Shown here: one piece after another, positions 34,994-44,841 of the stretch
Numbering within the stretch: position 1 is the first letter of the stretch
How the letters are laid out: each line of letters begins with the position of its first letter
Assembly (NCBI RefSeq): GCF_002355635.1
Contig: NZ_AP017558.1
Location: forward strand, 2,480,001 to 2,544,000
DNA length: 64,000 bases
Direction: 5' to 3'
Origin: Halopenitus persicus
GTDB taxonomy: Archaea > Halobacteriota > Halobacteria > Halobacteriales > Haloferacaceae
Notes under the pieces: generated by a model
The model's input: only the letters and a program-made list of their open reading frames with translations
Databases searched by the model: none
What the model was told of the DNA's origin: nothing
Translations under genes and position numbers: made by a program

Positions 34994-35971
34994 ATGCACT
35001 CGGTTCAGGAGATGAAAGGTGCGAGTATCGTCGTCGACACGTGTGCCGCGGTTCAGCCCGACGAGGACGTTCTCGTCGTCTCGGACTGGAAGGTCTCGGG
35101 CGTCGCCGAGCGGGTGGCAGCGGCCGCGAAGGAACGGGACGCGAACGTCTCGATGGCGCTCATGGACCCCCGCGAGTACGACGGGAACGAGCCCGAGGAG
35201 ACGATCGCCGCCGCGATGATGGAGGCGGACGTGATCATCACGCCGGTTCACCGTTCGATCACCCACTCCAGCGCCGTCGCGGAGGCCAAGGAGAACGGCG
35301 CGCGCGTCATCAGCATGGTCAAGTTCACGGAGGAGCAGCTCGTCACGGGCGGGCTCTACGCCGACTACGAGGGAATGCGGCCCCACTGTGAGGAAATGGC
35401 TCGCAAGTTCTCGGAGGCCGACGAGGCGCGCGTGACGTCCCCGCAGGGAACCGACGTCACGGTGGGCCTCGAGGGACGCGACGGGAACGCTCATCCGGGA
35501 ATCGCGGACGAGCCGGGCGAGTTCACGGCGCTGGTCCACATCGAATCGAACATCGCCCCCGTCGAGGGGTCCACCGAAGGGACGGTCGTCTTCGACGGTG
35601 CGATCCCCAACCTCGACATCGGCGTCCTCGAGACGCCCGTCGAGATGGAGATCGAGGACGGCGCGGTCACCTCGGTCGAGGGAGGCAAGGAGGCCGAGAA
35701 GATCGCCCGCGTCTGGGCCGACCACGACGACCCCGCGGTCTATAACATCGCGCAGCTCGCGGTCGGGATGAATCCCGAGTGCCCGGAGTTCAACGGCTGG
35801 TTCTCCAACGACCACGGCCGCTACGGGAACGTCCACTTCGGGATCGGGACCAGCAGCAACCTCGGCGGAACGACCCGCGCGCCGGTGCACTTCGACGCGA
35901 TGATGGCCGAACCGACCCTCGAACTGGACGGCGAGGTCGTCGTCGAGGACGGAGAATTCACGTTCTTCTAA
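34994..35971 (+). CDS. second M29/NicX-fold metalloenzyme, variant metal site
   Basis: It has 325 residues and is homologous over its length to the gene at 31126. PQGTDVTVGLEGRDG and NVHFGIGTSSNLGG (H281) with PVHFDAMM (H299, D301) keep the His/His-Asp set used by the 2,5-dihydroxypyridine dioxygenase NicX. The glutamate expected in N-x-A-E-F-x-x-G-x-N is glutamine here (NIAQLAVGMN, Q254). A mono-metal enzyme like NicX, rather than a two-metal aminopeptidase, is therefore a reasonable guess. It is the first gene of the plus-strand arm and lies 118 bases before tctC. The substrate is unknown. Confidence 0.78.
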   Translation: MHSVQEMKGASIVVDTCAAVQPDEDVLVVSDWKVSGVAERVAAAAKERDANVSMALMDPREYDGNEPEETIAAAMMEADVIITPVHRSITHSSAVAEAKENGARVISMVKFTEEQLVTGGLYADYEGMRPHCEEMARKFSEADEARVTSPQGTDVTVGLEGRDGNAHPGIADEPGEFTALVHIESNIAPVEGSTEGTVVFDGAIPNLDIGVLETPVEMEIEDGAVTSVEGGKEAEKIARVWADHDDPAVYNIAQLAVGMNPECPEFNGWFSNDHGRYGNVHFGIGTSSNLGGTTRAPVHFDAMMAEPTLELDGEVVVEDGEFTFF

Positions 35972-36089
35972 CGATCCTCGAACCCTGCCGGCGATCGTCA
36001 TTATTTTCACGGGACGCGGGACTGAGAGATGACGTCTCGAAACTATACCAAAAATTATTTAACTACTACTGGCTTCTACCCAGTCGGGT

Positions 36090-37232
36090 ATGGCAGACAA
36101 ACACACGAACTCGTCTACCGACAGGCGTTCATTCATCAAGTACGCCGGAGCCGCATCGGCAGCCGCGATGACCGGCCTTGCCGGCTGTTCCGGCAACGGC
36201 GGCGGAAACGGGAACGGCGGCGGAAACGGCAACGGCGGCGGTAACGGGAACGGCGGCGGCAACGGCGACGGAAACGGTGACGGCAACGGCGGCGGCAACG
36301 GTGACGGCAACGGCGGCGGGAGCGACTACCCGAACCAGGACATCCGCTACATCGTTCCGTTCTCGGAGGGCGGCGGGACCGACACCTACGCGCGCCAGAT
36401 CATCCCGGAGATGGCGAACGAGCTCGGCGTGAACATCGCCATCGAGAACATTTCGGGCGCGGCGTCCCTCCGCGGGACCGGCGAGCTCTACTACTCCGAC
36501 CCGGACGGCTACACCTTCGGCGGCTTCAACCCGCCGTCCACGCCGGTCTCGGCGATGGTGAACCCGCCGGACTTCGACCTTCAGGACCTCGTTGGCGTCG
36601 GCGCGTACGCCCGGACGCCGTTCGTGATCGTCGCGAACCCCGAACACGAGATCGAGAACATGCAGGACCTCGTCAGCCGCTATCAGGAGGGCGATCTGTC
36701 GACCTTCGCCGGCAAGGAACGCGGCGGCGTCGACCACGTTCTCGCGCTCCTGATGCAGGGTAGCGACGACTACAACCTCGCGTGGGAGCAGTACGTCGGC
36801 TACGCCGGATCCGGCCCCGCCGTGCAGGCGTGCGTCTCCGGCGAGGTGCCGGCCACGATCAGTACCGACACGGCGGCGGAAGCGGCCGTCGCGGACGACC
36901 GCGTCGACACGGTCGCCTGTCTCTCCAGCGAGGGCACCTCCGTCTTCCCCGACCTGCAGTCGGTCACCGACGAGGGCTTCTCGAACATCGACTTCCTCGG
37001 GCAGCTGCGCCGCGGAATGTTCCTCCCGCAGGGCGCGTCCGACGACATCGTGCAGACGCTCACGAGCGCGCTCGAGACCGCGCTCCAGACGGACCGCGTC
37101 CAGGACTGGTCCGACAACACGGGGAACGTCATCGAGTACGGCGGACCCTCGGCAGCCGAGGACGCCGTCGCGAACGCGTTCGAGCAGGTCCCCGAGAACG
37201 TCGACCTCGAGTCGGTTCGCGAATCGGCCTAA
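36090..37232 (+). CDS. tctC: TctC-type substrate-binding lipoprotein of a tripartite tricarboxylate transporter
   Basis: It has 380 residues from the ATG at 36090, with TTATTTAAC at 36055 as TATA box. The Tat motif RRSFIKYAG and lipobox TGLAGC (Cys33) show export folded and lipid anchoring. A Gly/Asn linker of about 45 residues (GNGGGNGNGGG repeats) follows as a flexible tether. The binding fold has DIRYIVPFSEGGGTDTYARQI (the P-F-x-x-GGxxD ligand loop of TctC/Bug proteins) and GYTFGGFNPPS. It captures a carboxylate outside the cell for TctB-TctA downstream. Confidence 0.93.
   Translation: MADKHTNSSTDRRSFIKYAGAASAAAMTGLAGCSGNGGGNGNGGGNGNGGGNGNGGGNGDGNGDGNGGGNGDGNGGGSDYPNQDIRYIVPFSEGGGTDTYARQIIPEMANELGVNIAIENISGAASLRGTGELYYSDPDGYTFGGFNPPSTPVSAMVNPPDFDLQDLVGVGAYARTPFVIVANPEHEIENMQDLVSRYQEGDLSTFAGKERGGVDHVLALLMQGSDDYNLAWEQYVGYAGSGPAVQACVSGEVPATISTDTAAEAAVADDRVDTVACLSSEGTSVFPDLQSVTDEGFSNIDFLGQLRRGMFLPQGASDDIVQTLTSALETALQTDRVQDWSDNTGNVIEYGGPSAAEDAVANAFEQVPENVDLESVRESA
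36192..36325 (+). repeat. Gly/Asn-coding low-complexity tract in tctC
   Basis: GGCGGCAAC/GGAAACGG-type units repeat irregularly and encode GGGNGNGGGN-like sequence directly after the lipobox. This is a linker between the lipid anchor and the binding domain. The length probably varies between strains. Confidence 0.9.
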
Positions 37233-37276
37233 CCCGCCGATCCGCCGACGTCGACGCGTCGTCCCGACAAACGGAT

Positions 37277-37285
37277 ATTTTTATA
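37277..37285 (+). promoter_or_regulatory. TATA box ahead of the tctB leader ORF
   Basis: GGATATTTTTATAACAG is centred about 31 bases before the ATG at 37312. It suggests a separate promoter for tctBA inside the operon, with transcription starting at or just before the small leader ORF. Confidence 0.5.
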
Positions 37286-37311
37286 ACAGTGTGCTCATCA
37301 ATCACGTACGT

Positions 37312-37365
37312 ATGGTGGCTATGACAGAACACGCATCGCACCCACGTTCCGTCGGTGAACCATGA
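37312..37365 (+). CDS. 17-codon leader ORF overlapping the tctB start
   Basis: An ATG at 37312, placed as expected for a leaderless transcript of the TATA box at 37277, opens MVAMTEHASHPRSVGEP and stops at TGA 37363-37365. The stop overlaps the tctB ATG (ATGA, 37362-37365) in another frame. Ribosomes finishing it would be positioned to reinitiate at tctB. Alternatively tctB has a plain 50-base leader and the frame is accidental. The peptide has no known relative. Confidence 0.4.
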   Translation: MVAMTEHASHPRSVGEP

Positions 37366-37955
37366 CCGCACAGGAACTGTACCGCCGCCTGGTCGAGGAC
37401 GTCATCGACGCCGAGAAGCTGCTCGTCGCGATGATGGTCGTCTCCTCGGGCTATATGCTCTGGGGAACGACCCAGTTCAGCATCGACCGAGCCGCACGAT
37501 TCCCTCGACTCGTGGCGAGCGTCGTCTTCATCGGATCGCTGCTGCTGTTGTTCCAGGCGTACCTTCCTGCCGTGCTACGCAACGCGCTGCTCAGCGAGGG
37601 CGCGGCCTTCGAGGCGAGCGACGAGTTCGCCCAGAAGGAGGCTGATATGGAGGAGGCGGCGGCCGAGACCGAGTCGACCGAGATTTCGTCCGTTGGACGG
37701 CCGATCCACGATTCGGTGTTCACCGCCCTTTCGGTGGTCGGCTACGCGCTCGTCGGCTACGCGATCGGCCTCCTGTGGGCGAGTCCGCTGTTCGTACTGC
37801 TCTACGCCCGGTGGTTCCGGATCGACCTGCTGCGGACCGTGATCCTCGCGGTCATCGGGTTCGGGATCGCGTATAGCTTCATGATCGTCCTCACCGTTCC
37901 GATGGACGGCGGGGCACTCCTCTTCCAGGATGGTGTTTCATGGCTGCCACGATAG
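37362..37955 (+). CDS. tctB: TctB-type small membrane subunit of the tricarboxylate transporter
   Basis: The gene encodes 197 residues with four helices in two pairs: LLVAMMVVSSGYMLWG and ASVVFIGSLLLLFQAYLP, then TALSVVGYALVGYAIGLLWASPLFVLLYARW and TVILAVIGFGIAYSFMIVL. A charged loop joins the pairs. This is the TctB/DUF1468 layout. The 3' end overlaps tctA by 16 bases. It lies between the binding protein and tctA, as in all TTT systems. Confidence 0.9.
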   Translation: MTAQELYRRLVEDVIDAEKLLVAMMVVSSGYMLWGTTQFSIDRAARFPRLVASVVFIGSLLLLFQAYLPAVLRNALLSEGAAFEASDEFAQKEADMEEAAAETESTEISSVGRPIHDSVFTALSVVGYALVGYAIGLLWASPLFVLLYARWFRIDLLRTVILAVIGFGIAYSFMIVLTVPMDGGALLFQDGVSWLPR

Positions 37956-39433
37956 CCGCGCTCACGGAAGCAGCCGGAACGCTGTTCAGCTGGCCGACCC
38001 CGCTGTGGGTCGCCGTCGGGCTGATCCTCGGGATGATCGCGGGCGCGCTTCCCGGGGTCGGATCGTCGCTCGGGATGGCCATCGTCCTCCCGTTGACCCT
38101 CCCGTTGGGACCGATCAACGCCCTCGTGCTGCTGGTGAGCATGTACAGCGGCGCGATGTACGGCGGGAGCATCGCCGCGATCCTGGTGAACGTGCCCGGA
38201 ACCGGTGCCGCCGCCGCGACCACCTTCGACGGTTATCCGATGTCGAAACAAGGACGGGCGATCGAGGCCCTCTCGATATCGGCGACCTCGTCCGCACTCG
38301 GCGGGTTCCTGACCGTCCTCACCCTGATCGCGATCTCGCCGATCCTCATCGAGGCCGTCCTGCTGTTCGGGACGCCCGAATACTTCCTGATGGCCGTCCT
38401 CGGACTCTCGATGATCGGCGTCGTCGCGCAGGGGTCGGTCGTCAAGGCGATCATCGCCGGCGCCTTCGGTATGTTGTTGACGACGATCGGGATCGCGCCG
38501 AACTCGCCGGAGCTGCGGTACACCTTCGGGAGCCTGGCGCTGTACGACGGGATCGACTTCATCGCGGCGTTGATCGGGATGTTCGCGATCGCCGAGATGA
38601 TCAAGCTCTCCGCCCAGACCGGCGGGATCGCCGAGTCGGACATCGACCTCGACGGGAGCGTTTTCGCGGGCATCAAAACCGCGATCAGCCGCCCGGTGAC
38701 GCTGATCAAATCCAGCTTCATCGGGATGTTCATCGGTGCCGTCCCGGGCTCGGGAGCGACCGTCTCGAACTTCATCTCCTACGGCGAGGCGATGCGGAGC
38801 TCCGACAACCCCGAGGCGTTCGGAAACGGCGAACCCGACGGCGTGATCGCCTCCGAGGCGTCCAACAACGGTACCATCGGCGGCTCGCTGATCCCCACTA
38901 TCTCGTTCGGGATCCCGGGCAGCGGATCGACCGCGGTCCTGCTCGGCGGGCTGTTGATGCACGGCCTCCGGCCGGGTCCGCAGCTGTTCGACGCCGAGCT
39001 GGCGACGACCTACACGTTCATGCTCGCCCTGCTGGCGGGGAACGTCTTCATCCTCTTCGTGGGCGTGTTCATCGTGACGCGGCTGGGACACCTCACGCAG
39101 GTCGACACCAAATACATCGTCCCGACGATCGTCGTTCTGTCGATGATCGGCGGATACACGCTCCGAACGAACTGGGTCGACGTCGCGACCGTCGTCTTCC
39201 TGGGGCTGTTCGGATATCTGATGGTGAAGTACAACTACTCGGTCATCGCGTTCGTCCTGGGAGTCGTTCTCGGACCGATCGCCGAGGAGAACCTCATTCG
39301 GTCGCTCCAGCTGTCGGGGGGCTCCTACGACATCTTCGTGACCAAGCCGCTCTCGCTGCTCATCGTGATCGCGATCCTGGTCATCCTGTTCGGTCCGGTT
39401 GTTAAACCCCGGCTCGAACGGTTGATATCCTGA
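37940..39433 (+). CDS. tctA: TctA-type large membrane subunit of the tricarboxylate transporter
   Basis: The gene encodes 497 residues and about twelve helices. The family signature in the first half is GALPGVGSSLGMAIVLPLTL, followed by SMYSGAMYGGSIAAILVNVPGTGAAAATTFDGYPMSKQGRA. The second half repeats it as GAVPGSGATVSNFISYGEAM and SNNGTIGGSLIPTISFGIPGSGSTAVLLGGL. The translocation pathway is formed by these repeats. Transport is driven by an ion gradient, probably Na+ in a halophile (inference). Confidence 0.94.
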   Translation: MAATIAALTEAAGTLFSWPTPLWVAVGLILGMIAGALPGVGSSLGMAIVLPLTLPLGPINALVLLVSMYSGAMYGGSIAAILVNVPGTGAAAATTFDGYPMSKQGRAIEALSISATSSALGGFLTVLTLIAISPILIEAVLLFGTPEYFLMAVLGLSMIGVVAQGSVVKAIIAGAFGMLLTTIGIAPNSPELRYTFGSLALYDGIDFIAALIGMFAIAEMIKLSAQTGGIAESDIDLDGSVFAGIKTAISRPVTLIKSSFIGMFIGAVPGSGATVSNFISYGEAMRSSDNPEAFGNGEPDGVIASEASNNGTIGGSLIPTISFGIPGSGSTAVLLGGLLMHGLRPGPQLFDAELATTYTFMLALLAGNVFILFVGVFIVTRLGHLTQVDTKYIVPTIVVLSMIGGYTLRTNWVDVATVVFLGLFGYLMVKYNYSVIAFVLGVVLGPIAEENLIRSLQLSGGSYDIFVTKPLSLLIVIAILVILFGPVVKPRLERLIS

Positions 39434-39687
39434 CTGCGGCCGCGACGTGCAGTTTTTTCGACGGCGGACGCGATCCCGTTCGTGATCGCTGCTGCGATCG
39501 ACGTTTTTCCCTGGCGTCGGTCACGCTGCTCCCGACCCGTCATCGGTCGGTCGAATTCCGTTCAGTCCGCGACCGATTCGACGACACACCGTTGGGCAGC
39601 CCGTGGTTCGACGTCGGGCCCACAATGTCCCGGTGGTATCCCAGGGTTTCGACAGATATATTCGCCGATACGCCATCTGGCCAGCCA
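39434..39687. other. gap between tctA and the SLC13-type permease
   Basis: These 254 bases contain no gene. T-rich runs GCAGTTTTTTCG (39450) and CGACGTTTTTCCC (39499) are typical of haloarchaeal transcription ends and may terminate the tct operon. GACAGATATATTCG (39651-39664) is the TATA region of the next gene. Confidence 0.5.
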
Positions 39688-41238
39688 ATGCCAGCAGACG
39701 ACGGTGGCTCGTTCTCGCCACCGACCCGGCTCGAACGGGTCCTGTCGGTCGAGGGGATAGGAGTCGGTCTCGCAGCAGCCATACTCGTCGCCGGGACGTG
39801 GCTCGTCTCGGTTCCGGGACTGAGCGCCGAGAGCCAGACGGTCCTGACGGTCTTCGGCGTGGCGTTGGCGCTGTGGCTCTCGAAGGCGATCCCGTACACG
39901 ATCTCGAGCGTGCTCGTGGTCACGTTGCTGTTCGCGCTCGGGGCGGTCGACAGCTTCGAGACGGCCGTCGGCGGGTTCGCTTCCACGCTCGTGTTCTTTC
40001 TGTTTCTCCTGTTGTTGCTCGGCCAGACGATCTCGAGCGTCGGCCTCGACGAGCGTGCGGCGCAACGGCTGCTCTCGGCACAGAGCACGCCGAAGGGGAC
40101 GGTCCGGTCGCTTGCCGCCAACATCTTCACGCTCTCGTTCCTGATGCCCTCCGCTGTCGCGCGGGCGGTCACCTTCATTCCGGTCGTTCGACGGCTCACC
40201 GAGACGTACGGGCTCGCGGAGGACAGCGACTTCACCCGTGCGTCCTACCTCGTCCTCGGCCACGTGAACCCGATCGCCTCGATGGCGCTCATGACCGGCG
40301 GCGGGATGGCGATCATCACTTCGCAGGTGATCAACGCGGACGTGCGAACGATCACGTGGGTCGAATGGGCGATCGTGATGATCCCGCCGGTGATCGTCCT
40401 CTACGGACTCTCGACCATCGCCGCGGCGCGCATCTACGACGTCGACGACACCATCACGATCGACGACAAGGCGGCGACCGACGGCGGGGAACCGACCGGG
40501 GAAGACGAGGAGAAAACGGCGGACGACGTCGCGGGCGACCCATCCGCCGCCGGCCCGTCGGCCGATGATCCCGTCGACGACCTCGCGGAGTCCGTCGTCG
40601 ACGGAACGGCGGAACCGCTCACGCGCGACCAGCGCATCGTCGGCGGCGTGATGGGTGCCACCGTGGTCGCGTGGATCCTCGGATCGTTTCTGGGCGTGCC
40701 GACGATCGTTCCCGCGATCGGAGCCGTCACCGCCCTCTCGTTGCCCGGCGTTCGGATCATCACCGCCGACGATCTCGCGGACGTCAGTTGGGGGATCCTC
40801 TTTCTGATCGGCGCGATGTTCTCGATCCTCGACGTGATGGAGACGTCGGGCACGCTGACGCTGCTCGTCGAGACGATCACCGTCTACATCCCCTTCGCCG
40901 CGATGGCGCCCTGGCAGGTCGTCGCGACGTTGCTTTTGATCGCCGCGGTGCTCCGGTCGTTCTTCTCGACCGCCTCGGCCGCGATCATCATCGTGCTCCC
41001 CATCGTGCTGGAGTTCGCGGCGTTCCTCGGCGTGAACCAGCTGTTCCTGGCCTTCTCGGTGCTCATCATGATCGGATCGACGACGTTCCTCCCGTTCAAC
41101 ACGACGTCCGTCCTGCTCTCGTTCGATTACGGTCCCCTCTCGAACCGGGACGTTCTCGCGTTCGGGCTGGTGACGATGGTCTTCGGAAGTCTGGTGATCG
41201 TCGCCTCGTGGCTGTTCTACTGGCCGCTGGTGCTGTAG
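39688..41238 (+). CDS. SLC13/DASS-family carboxylate permease
   Basis: It has 516 residues from the ATG at 39688. AGATATATT at 39654 gives leaderless spacing, so upstream in-frame codons are not used. It has two inverted halves. The first has LWLSKAIPYTISSVLVVTLL, FFLFLLLLLGQTISSVGLDERAA, NIFTLSFLMPSAVARAVTFIPVVRRL and LGHVNPIASMALMTGGGMAI; the second has GILFLIGAMFSILDVM, RSFFSTASAAIIIVLPIVLEFAAFLGV and STTFLPFNTTSVLLSFDYG. The S-x-x-P/T elements are the Na+ and substrate sites of the family. A long acidic loop joins the halves (about residues 262-310). It imports di- or tricarboxylates or sulfate with Na+. Confidence 0.87.
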   Translation: MPADDGGSFSPPTRLERVLSVEGIGVGLAAAILVAGTWLVSVPGLSAESQTVLTVFGVALALWLSKAIPYTISSVLVVTLLFALGAVDSFETAVGGFASTLVFFLFLLLLLGQTISSVGLDERAAQRLLSAQSTPKGTVRSLAANIFTLSFLMPSAVARAVTFIPVVRRLTETYGLAEDSDFTRASYLVLGHVNPIASMALMTGGGMAIITSQVINADVRTITWVEWAIVMIPPVIVLYGLSTIAAARIYDVDDTITIDDKAATDGGEPTGEDEEKTADDVAGDPSAAGPSADDPVDDLAESVVDGTAEPLTRDQRIVGGVMGATVVAWILGSFLGVPTIVPAIGAVTALSLPGVRIITADDLADVSWGILFLIGAMFSILDVMETSGTLTLLVETITVYIPFAAMAPWQVVATLLLIAAVLRSFFSTASAAIIIVLPIVLEFAAFLGVNQLFLAFSVLIMIGSTTFLPFNTTSVLLSFDYGPLSNRDVLAFGLVTMVFGSLVIVASWLFYWPLVL

Positions 41239-41371
41239 GCGTCCGGTCGGGGGTGATGTGTCCGCCCGCCGTGGGTCGGGGCGATGTGCCCGTCCGCCGT
41301 CGCCGACCGACGTCACGAACTGACGGCAACTACAACTTATAAGACCCACCCCGTCGTTGTACTCGGTAGCC

Positions 41372-41827
41372 ATGACAGTAGTCGTCACCGTCGACGTCGA
41401 GGCCGACGACGACGAAGCCGAACGGTCAGCGGTGATCCGCGAGGCGGCGAAGATCGCGTCGGCGTTCGACGAGGAGCTGCACGTCGTCCACGTGTTGAGC
41501 CAGTCGCGGTTCAGGGAGATGGAACAGGAGAGCATCGAGGACACCGGCAAGACGATCGAGATGGACGTCATCCGGGACGTCGCCCGCGACATCGCGGACG
41601 AGGCCGCGTCCGGGGTCGTCGAGGCGTACACCCCCGTTGGCCTCGTCGGGTCGGCGGACGACGAGATCGTAAAGTACGCCAAGCGGCAGGACGCATCCTA
41701 CGTCGTGCTCGGCGGCAAGCGGCGCTCCGCTGTCGGGAAGGCGCTTTTCGGCAGCGTCACGCAGTCGGTGCTGTTGAACGCGTCGATGCCCGTGCTGACG
41801 GTACCGCCCGAAGACGCCGACGCGTGA
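41372..41827 (+). CDS. universal stress protein (UspA family)
   Basis: It has 151 residues from the ATG at 41372. CTTATAAG at 41336-41343 is the TATA box. VVVTVDVEADDDEAERSAVIREAAKIASAFDEELHVVHV opens the fold. The nucleotide motif DASYVVLGGKRRSAVGKALFGSVTQSVLLNASMPVLTV is the UspA G-x2-G-x9-G-S/T pattern, so ATP binding is likely. Haloarchaea place UspA genes beside transporters, where they are thought to regulate transport. It is followed after six bases by the D-2-hydroxyacid dehydrogenase gene. Confidence 0.9.
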   Translation: MTVVVTVDVEADDDEAERSAVIREAAKIASAFDEELHVVHVLSQSRFREMEQESIEDTGKTIEMDVIRDVARDIADEAASGVVEAYTPVGLVGSADDEIVKYAKRQDASYVVLGGKRRSAVGKALFGSVTQSVLLNASMPVLTVPPEDADA

Positions 41828-41833
41828 TACTCG

Positions 41834-42814
41834 ATGACTGACCGACTCACGACCCTCGTTGACCAGGACGTAAAGCCACGCGGCCCGCTGCAGGCGGGCC
41901 TCGACGACCGATTCGACGTGACCGTCGGGGGATCGAACGTCCCCGCGGAGCTGATCGCCGACCTCGAGGGGGTCGACGTGTTGTTCACCACCTCGCGGCT
42001 TCCGCTCACCGAGGCGGTCATCGAGGCGAGCTCGCTGTCGATCATCGCCAAGATCGGGACGGGACTCGACAGCATCGACCTCGAGGCCGCCGCGGAGCAC
42101 GGCGTCACCGTCGTCTACACGCCGGGAATGAACGCACACTCGGTCGCCGAGCACGCGCTCACCCTGCTGTTGGCGGTCAAGCGCAACGTCCGGATCGGCG
42201 GAAACGCGCTCCGGGAGGGGAAGTGGCGCGACGAAGTGCCGAACGCTAGCCCCGTCACCGACACCACCGTCGGGATCGTCGGGTTCGGCAACGTCGGCAG
42301 CCGGCTGGCCGGACTGCTCTCGGGGTTCAACGCCGAGGTGCTGACGAGCGACCCCTACGTCCACGAGATCGACACCGACGTCACCGGCGCGACGCTGACG
42401 GACCTCGAGACGGTCGTCTCCGAGTCGGACGCGGTCGTCGTCACCGCCGAGCTGACCGCCGAGACCGAGGGGCTGATCGACGCCGAGGTCCTCTCGGCGA
42501 TGCGGGACTCGGCGGTCCTCGTGAACACGGCCCGGGGCCCGATCGTCGACCAGGACGCCCTGATCGAGGCGCTCGATGCCGGGTCGATCGCGGGCGCCGG
42601 ACTCGACGTCTTCGAGGAGGAGCCGCTGCCGGCCGACTCCCGGCTCCACGAGTTCGAGAACGTCGTGGTGACGCCACACATCGCCGCCTCCTCCGCGGTC
42701 GCCCGGACGAACATCGTCGAGACGCTCGCGGACCTGACGAAGACGTATCTCGCCGGGGAGCCGCTTCCGGACCGGTTCGTCGCGACGGCGGCCGGCGCTC
42801 CCGTCCAGGAATAG
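41834..42814 (+). CDS. D-2-hydroxyacid dehydrogenase, NAD type
   Basis: The gene encodes 326 residues. The cofactor site is VGIVGFGNVGSRLAGLLSGFNAEVLTSDPYV: GxGxxG followed by Asp, which favours NAD over NADP. The catalytic set is Arg in NTARGPIVD, Glu in the EEEPLP region and His in VVTPHIAASS. Family relatives are phosphoglycerate, glyoxylate and other 2-hydroxyacid dehydrogenases. There is no ACT domain, so serine-pathway PGDH is less likely. With UspA six bases upstream it probably forms an operon, working in 2-oxoacid reduction linked to the carboxylate block. Confidence 0.9.
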   Translation: MTDRLTTLVDQDVKPRGPLQAGLDDRFDVTVGGSNVPAELIADLEGVDVLFTTSRLPLTEAVIEASSLSIIAKIGTGLDSIDLEAAAEHGVTVVYTPGMNAHSVAEHALTLLLAVKRNVRIGGNALREGKWRDEVPNASPVTDTTVGIVGFGNVGSRLAGLLSGFNAEVLTSDPYVHEIDTDVTGATLTDLETVVSESDAVVVTAELTAETEGLIDAEVLSAMRDSAVLVNTARGPIVDQDALIEALDAGSIAGAGLDVFEEEPLPADSRLHEFENVVVTPHIAASSAVARTNIVETLADLTKTYLAGEPLPDRFVATAAGAPVQE

Positions 42815-42945
42815 ATCGGCCGGGCCGATCCCCGGTGACGGGACGATGGCAAACCACCACTACCATCATCCCGATCGCGACGCAGCGGGCGCTCGGCGGG
42901 AAAGCGCGTGTTTTTTTACGCCGCTCGGGCAATCGCCACTCGATC

Positions 42946-44208
<1,263 letters not shown>

Positions 44209-44378
44209 ACGTCCCGACCACTCGTCGCGGTCACGGCGTCGTTTCCGACCGCGGGCGCGCCCCGGAACCGGACTGCGGCGACGTGCGGGATCCGACGTCC
44301 ACGTTCGTTTTTTGTGGCGATCGATGATCGACCACCCACGGGGACGAGGTATAAATACGCCCCGCGCATCCCTCGCGT

Positions 44379-44783
44379 ATGGTACGCGACTACGATCGGG
44401 ACGCGATCCCGTCGGTGTACGATCTCCAGGACGCACCCGCGGCTCGGGAGGGTCCCGGCTTCAGACAGGTCGTCTTCCGCGGGATCGACCAGCTGATCGG
44501 CTTCACCGAGATCGGTCCCGAACGCGAGGCGAGCCCGCCACACGACCACCCCTTCGAACAGATGAACGTGCTGCTCGACGGCGAACTCGACTTCCTCATC
44601 GACGGCGAGCGCGTCTCGCTCGACCGGTACGACGCGGTGACGATCCCGCCGGAGGTCGACCACGCCTCGCGGGCGGTCTCGGAGGAGACGGCGACCCTGC
44701 TCGCCGTCTGGCCGCTTCGTGAGGACCGGGTCGACGCGACCGACTACCAGCGGGAGTTCCCGACCGCGAATCCGGACGCGTGA
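44379..44783 (+). CDS. single-domain cupin
   Basis: It has 134 residues. GTATAAATAC at 44349 makes a leaderless start at the ATG 44379. The metal motifs are PPHDHPFEQMNVLLDGELDFLIDG (G-x5-H-x-H-x3-4-E-x6-G type) and PPEVDHASRAVSEETATLLAVW. It could be a dioxygenase, isomerase or sugar-binding sensor; nothing in the sequence decides. Another cupin stands at 47906 in the same neighbourhood. The last codons (Pro-Asp-Ala-stop) are duplicated downstream. Confidence 0.85.
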   Translation: MVRDYDRDAIPSVYDLQDAPAAREGPGFRQVVFRGIDQLIGFTEIGPEREASPPHDHPFEQMNVLLDGELDFLIDGERVSLDRYDAVTIPPEVDHASRAVSEETATLLAVWPLREDRVDATDYQREFPTANPDA

Positions 44784-44812
44784 ACCTGAGTCGCCGAAAC
44801 CCGGACGCGTGA
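44772..44812 (+). repeat. duplication of the cupin gene end with stop
   Basis: CCGGACGCGTGA (44772-44783, Pro-Asp-Ala-stop) recurs at 44801-44812, period 29, with similar flanks (GCGAATCCGG against CCGAAACCCGG). A third, more worn version follows around 44820-44840. Confidence 0.6.
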
Positions 44813-44841
44813 TCCCCGGCCGCCCGAACCGGAACTGCCCG

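Noticed and set aside
39603-40568. Arg/His/Asp-rich 321-codon frame within the SLC13 gene
   Set aside because: Alternative-frame shadow; the SLC13 frame has the membrane helices and family motifs.
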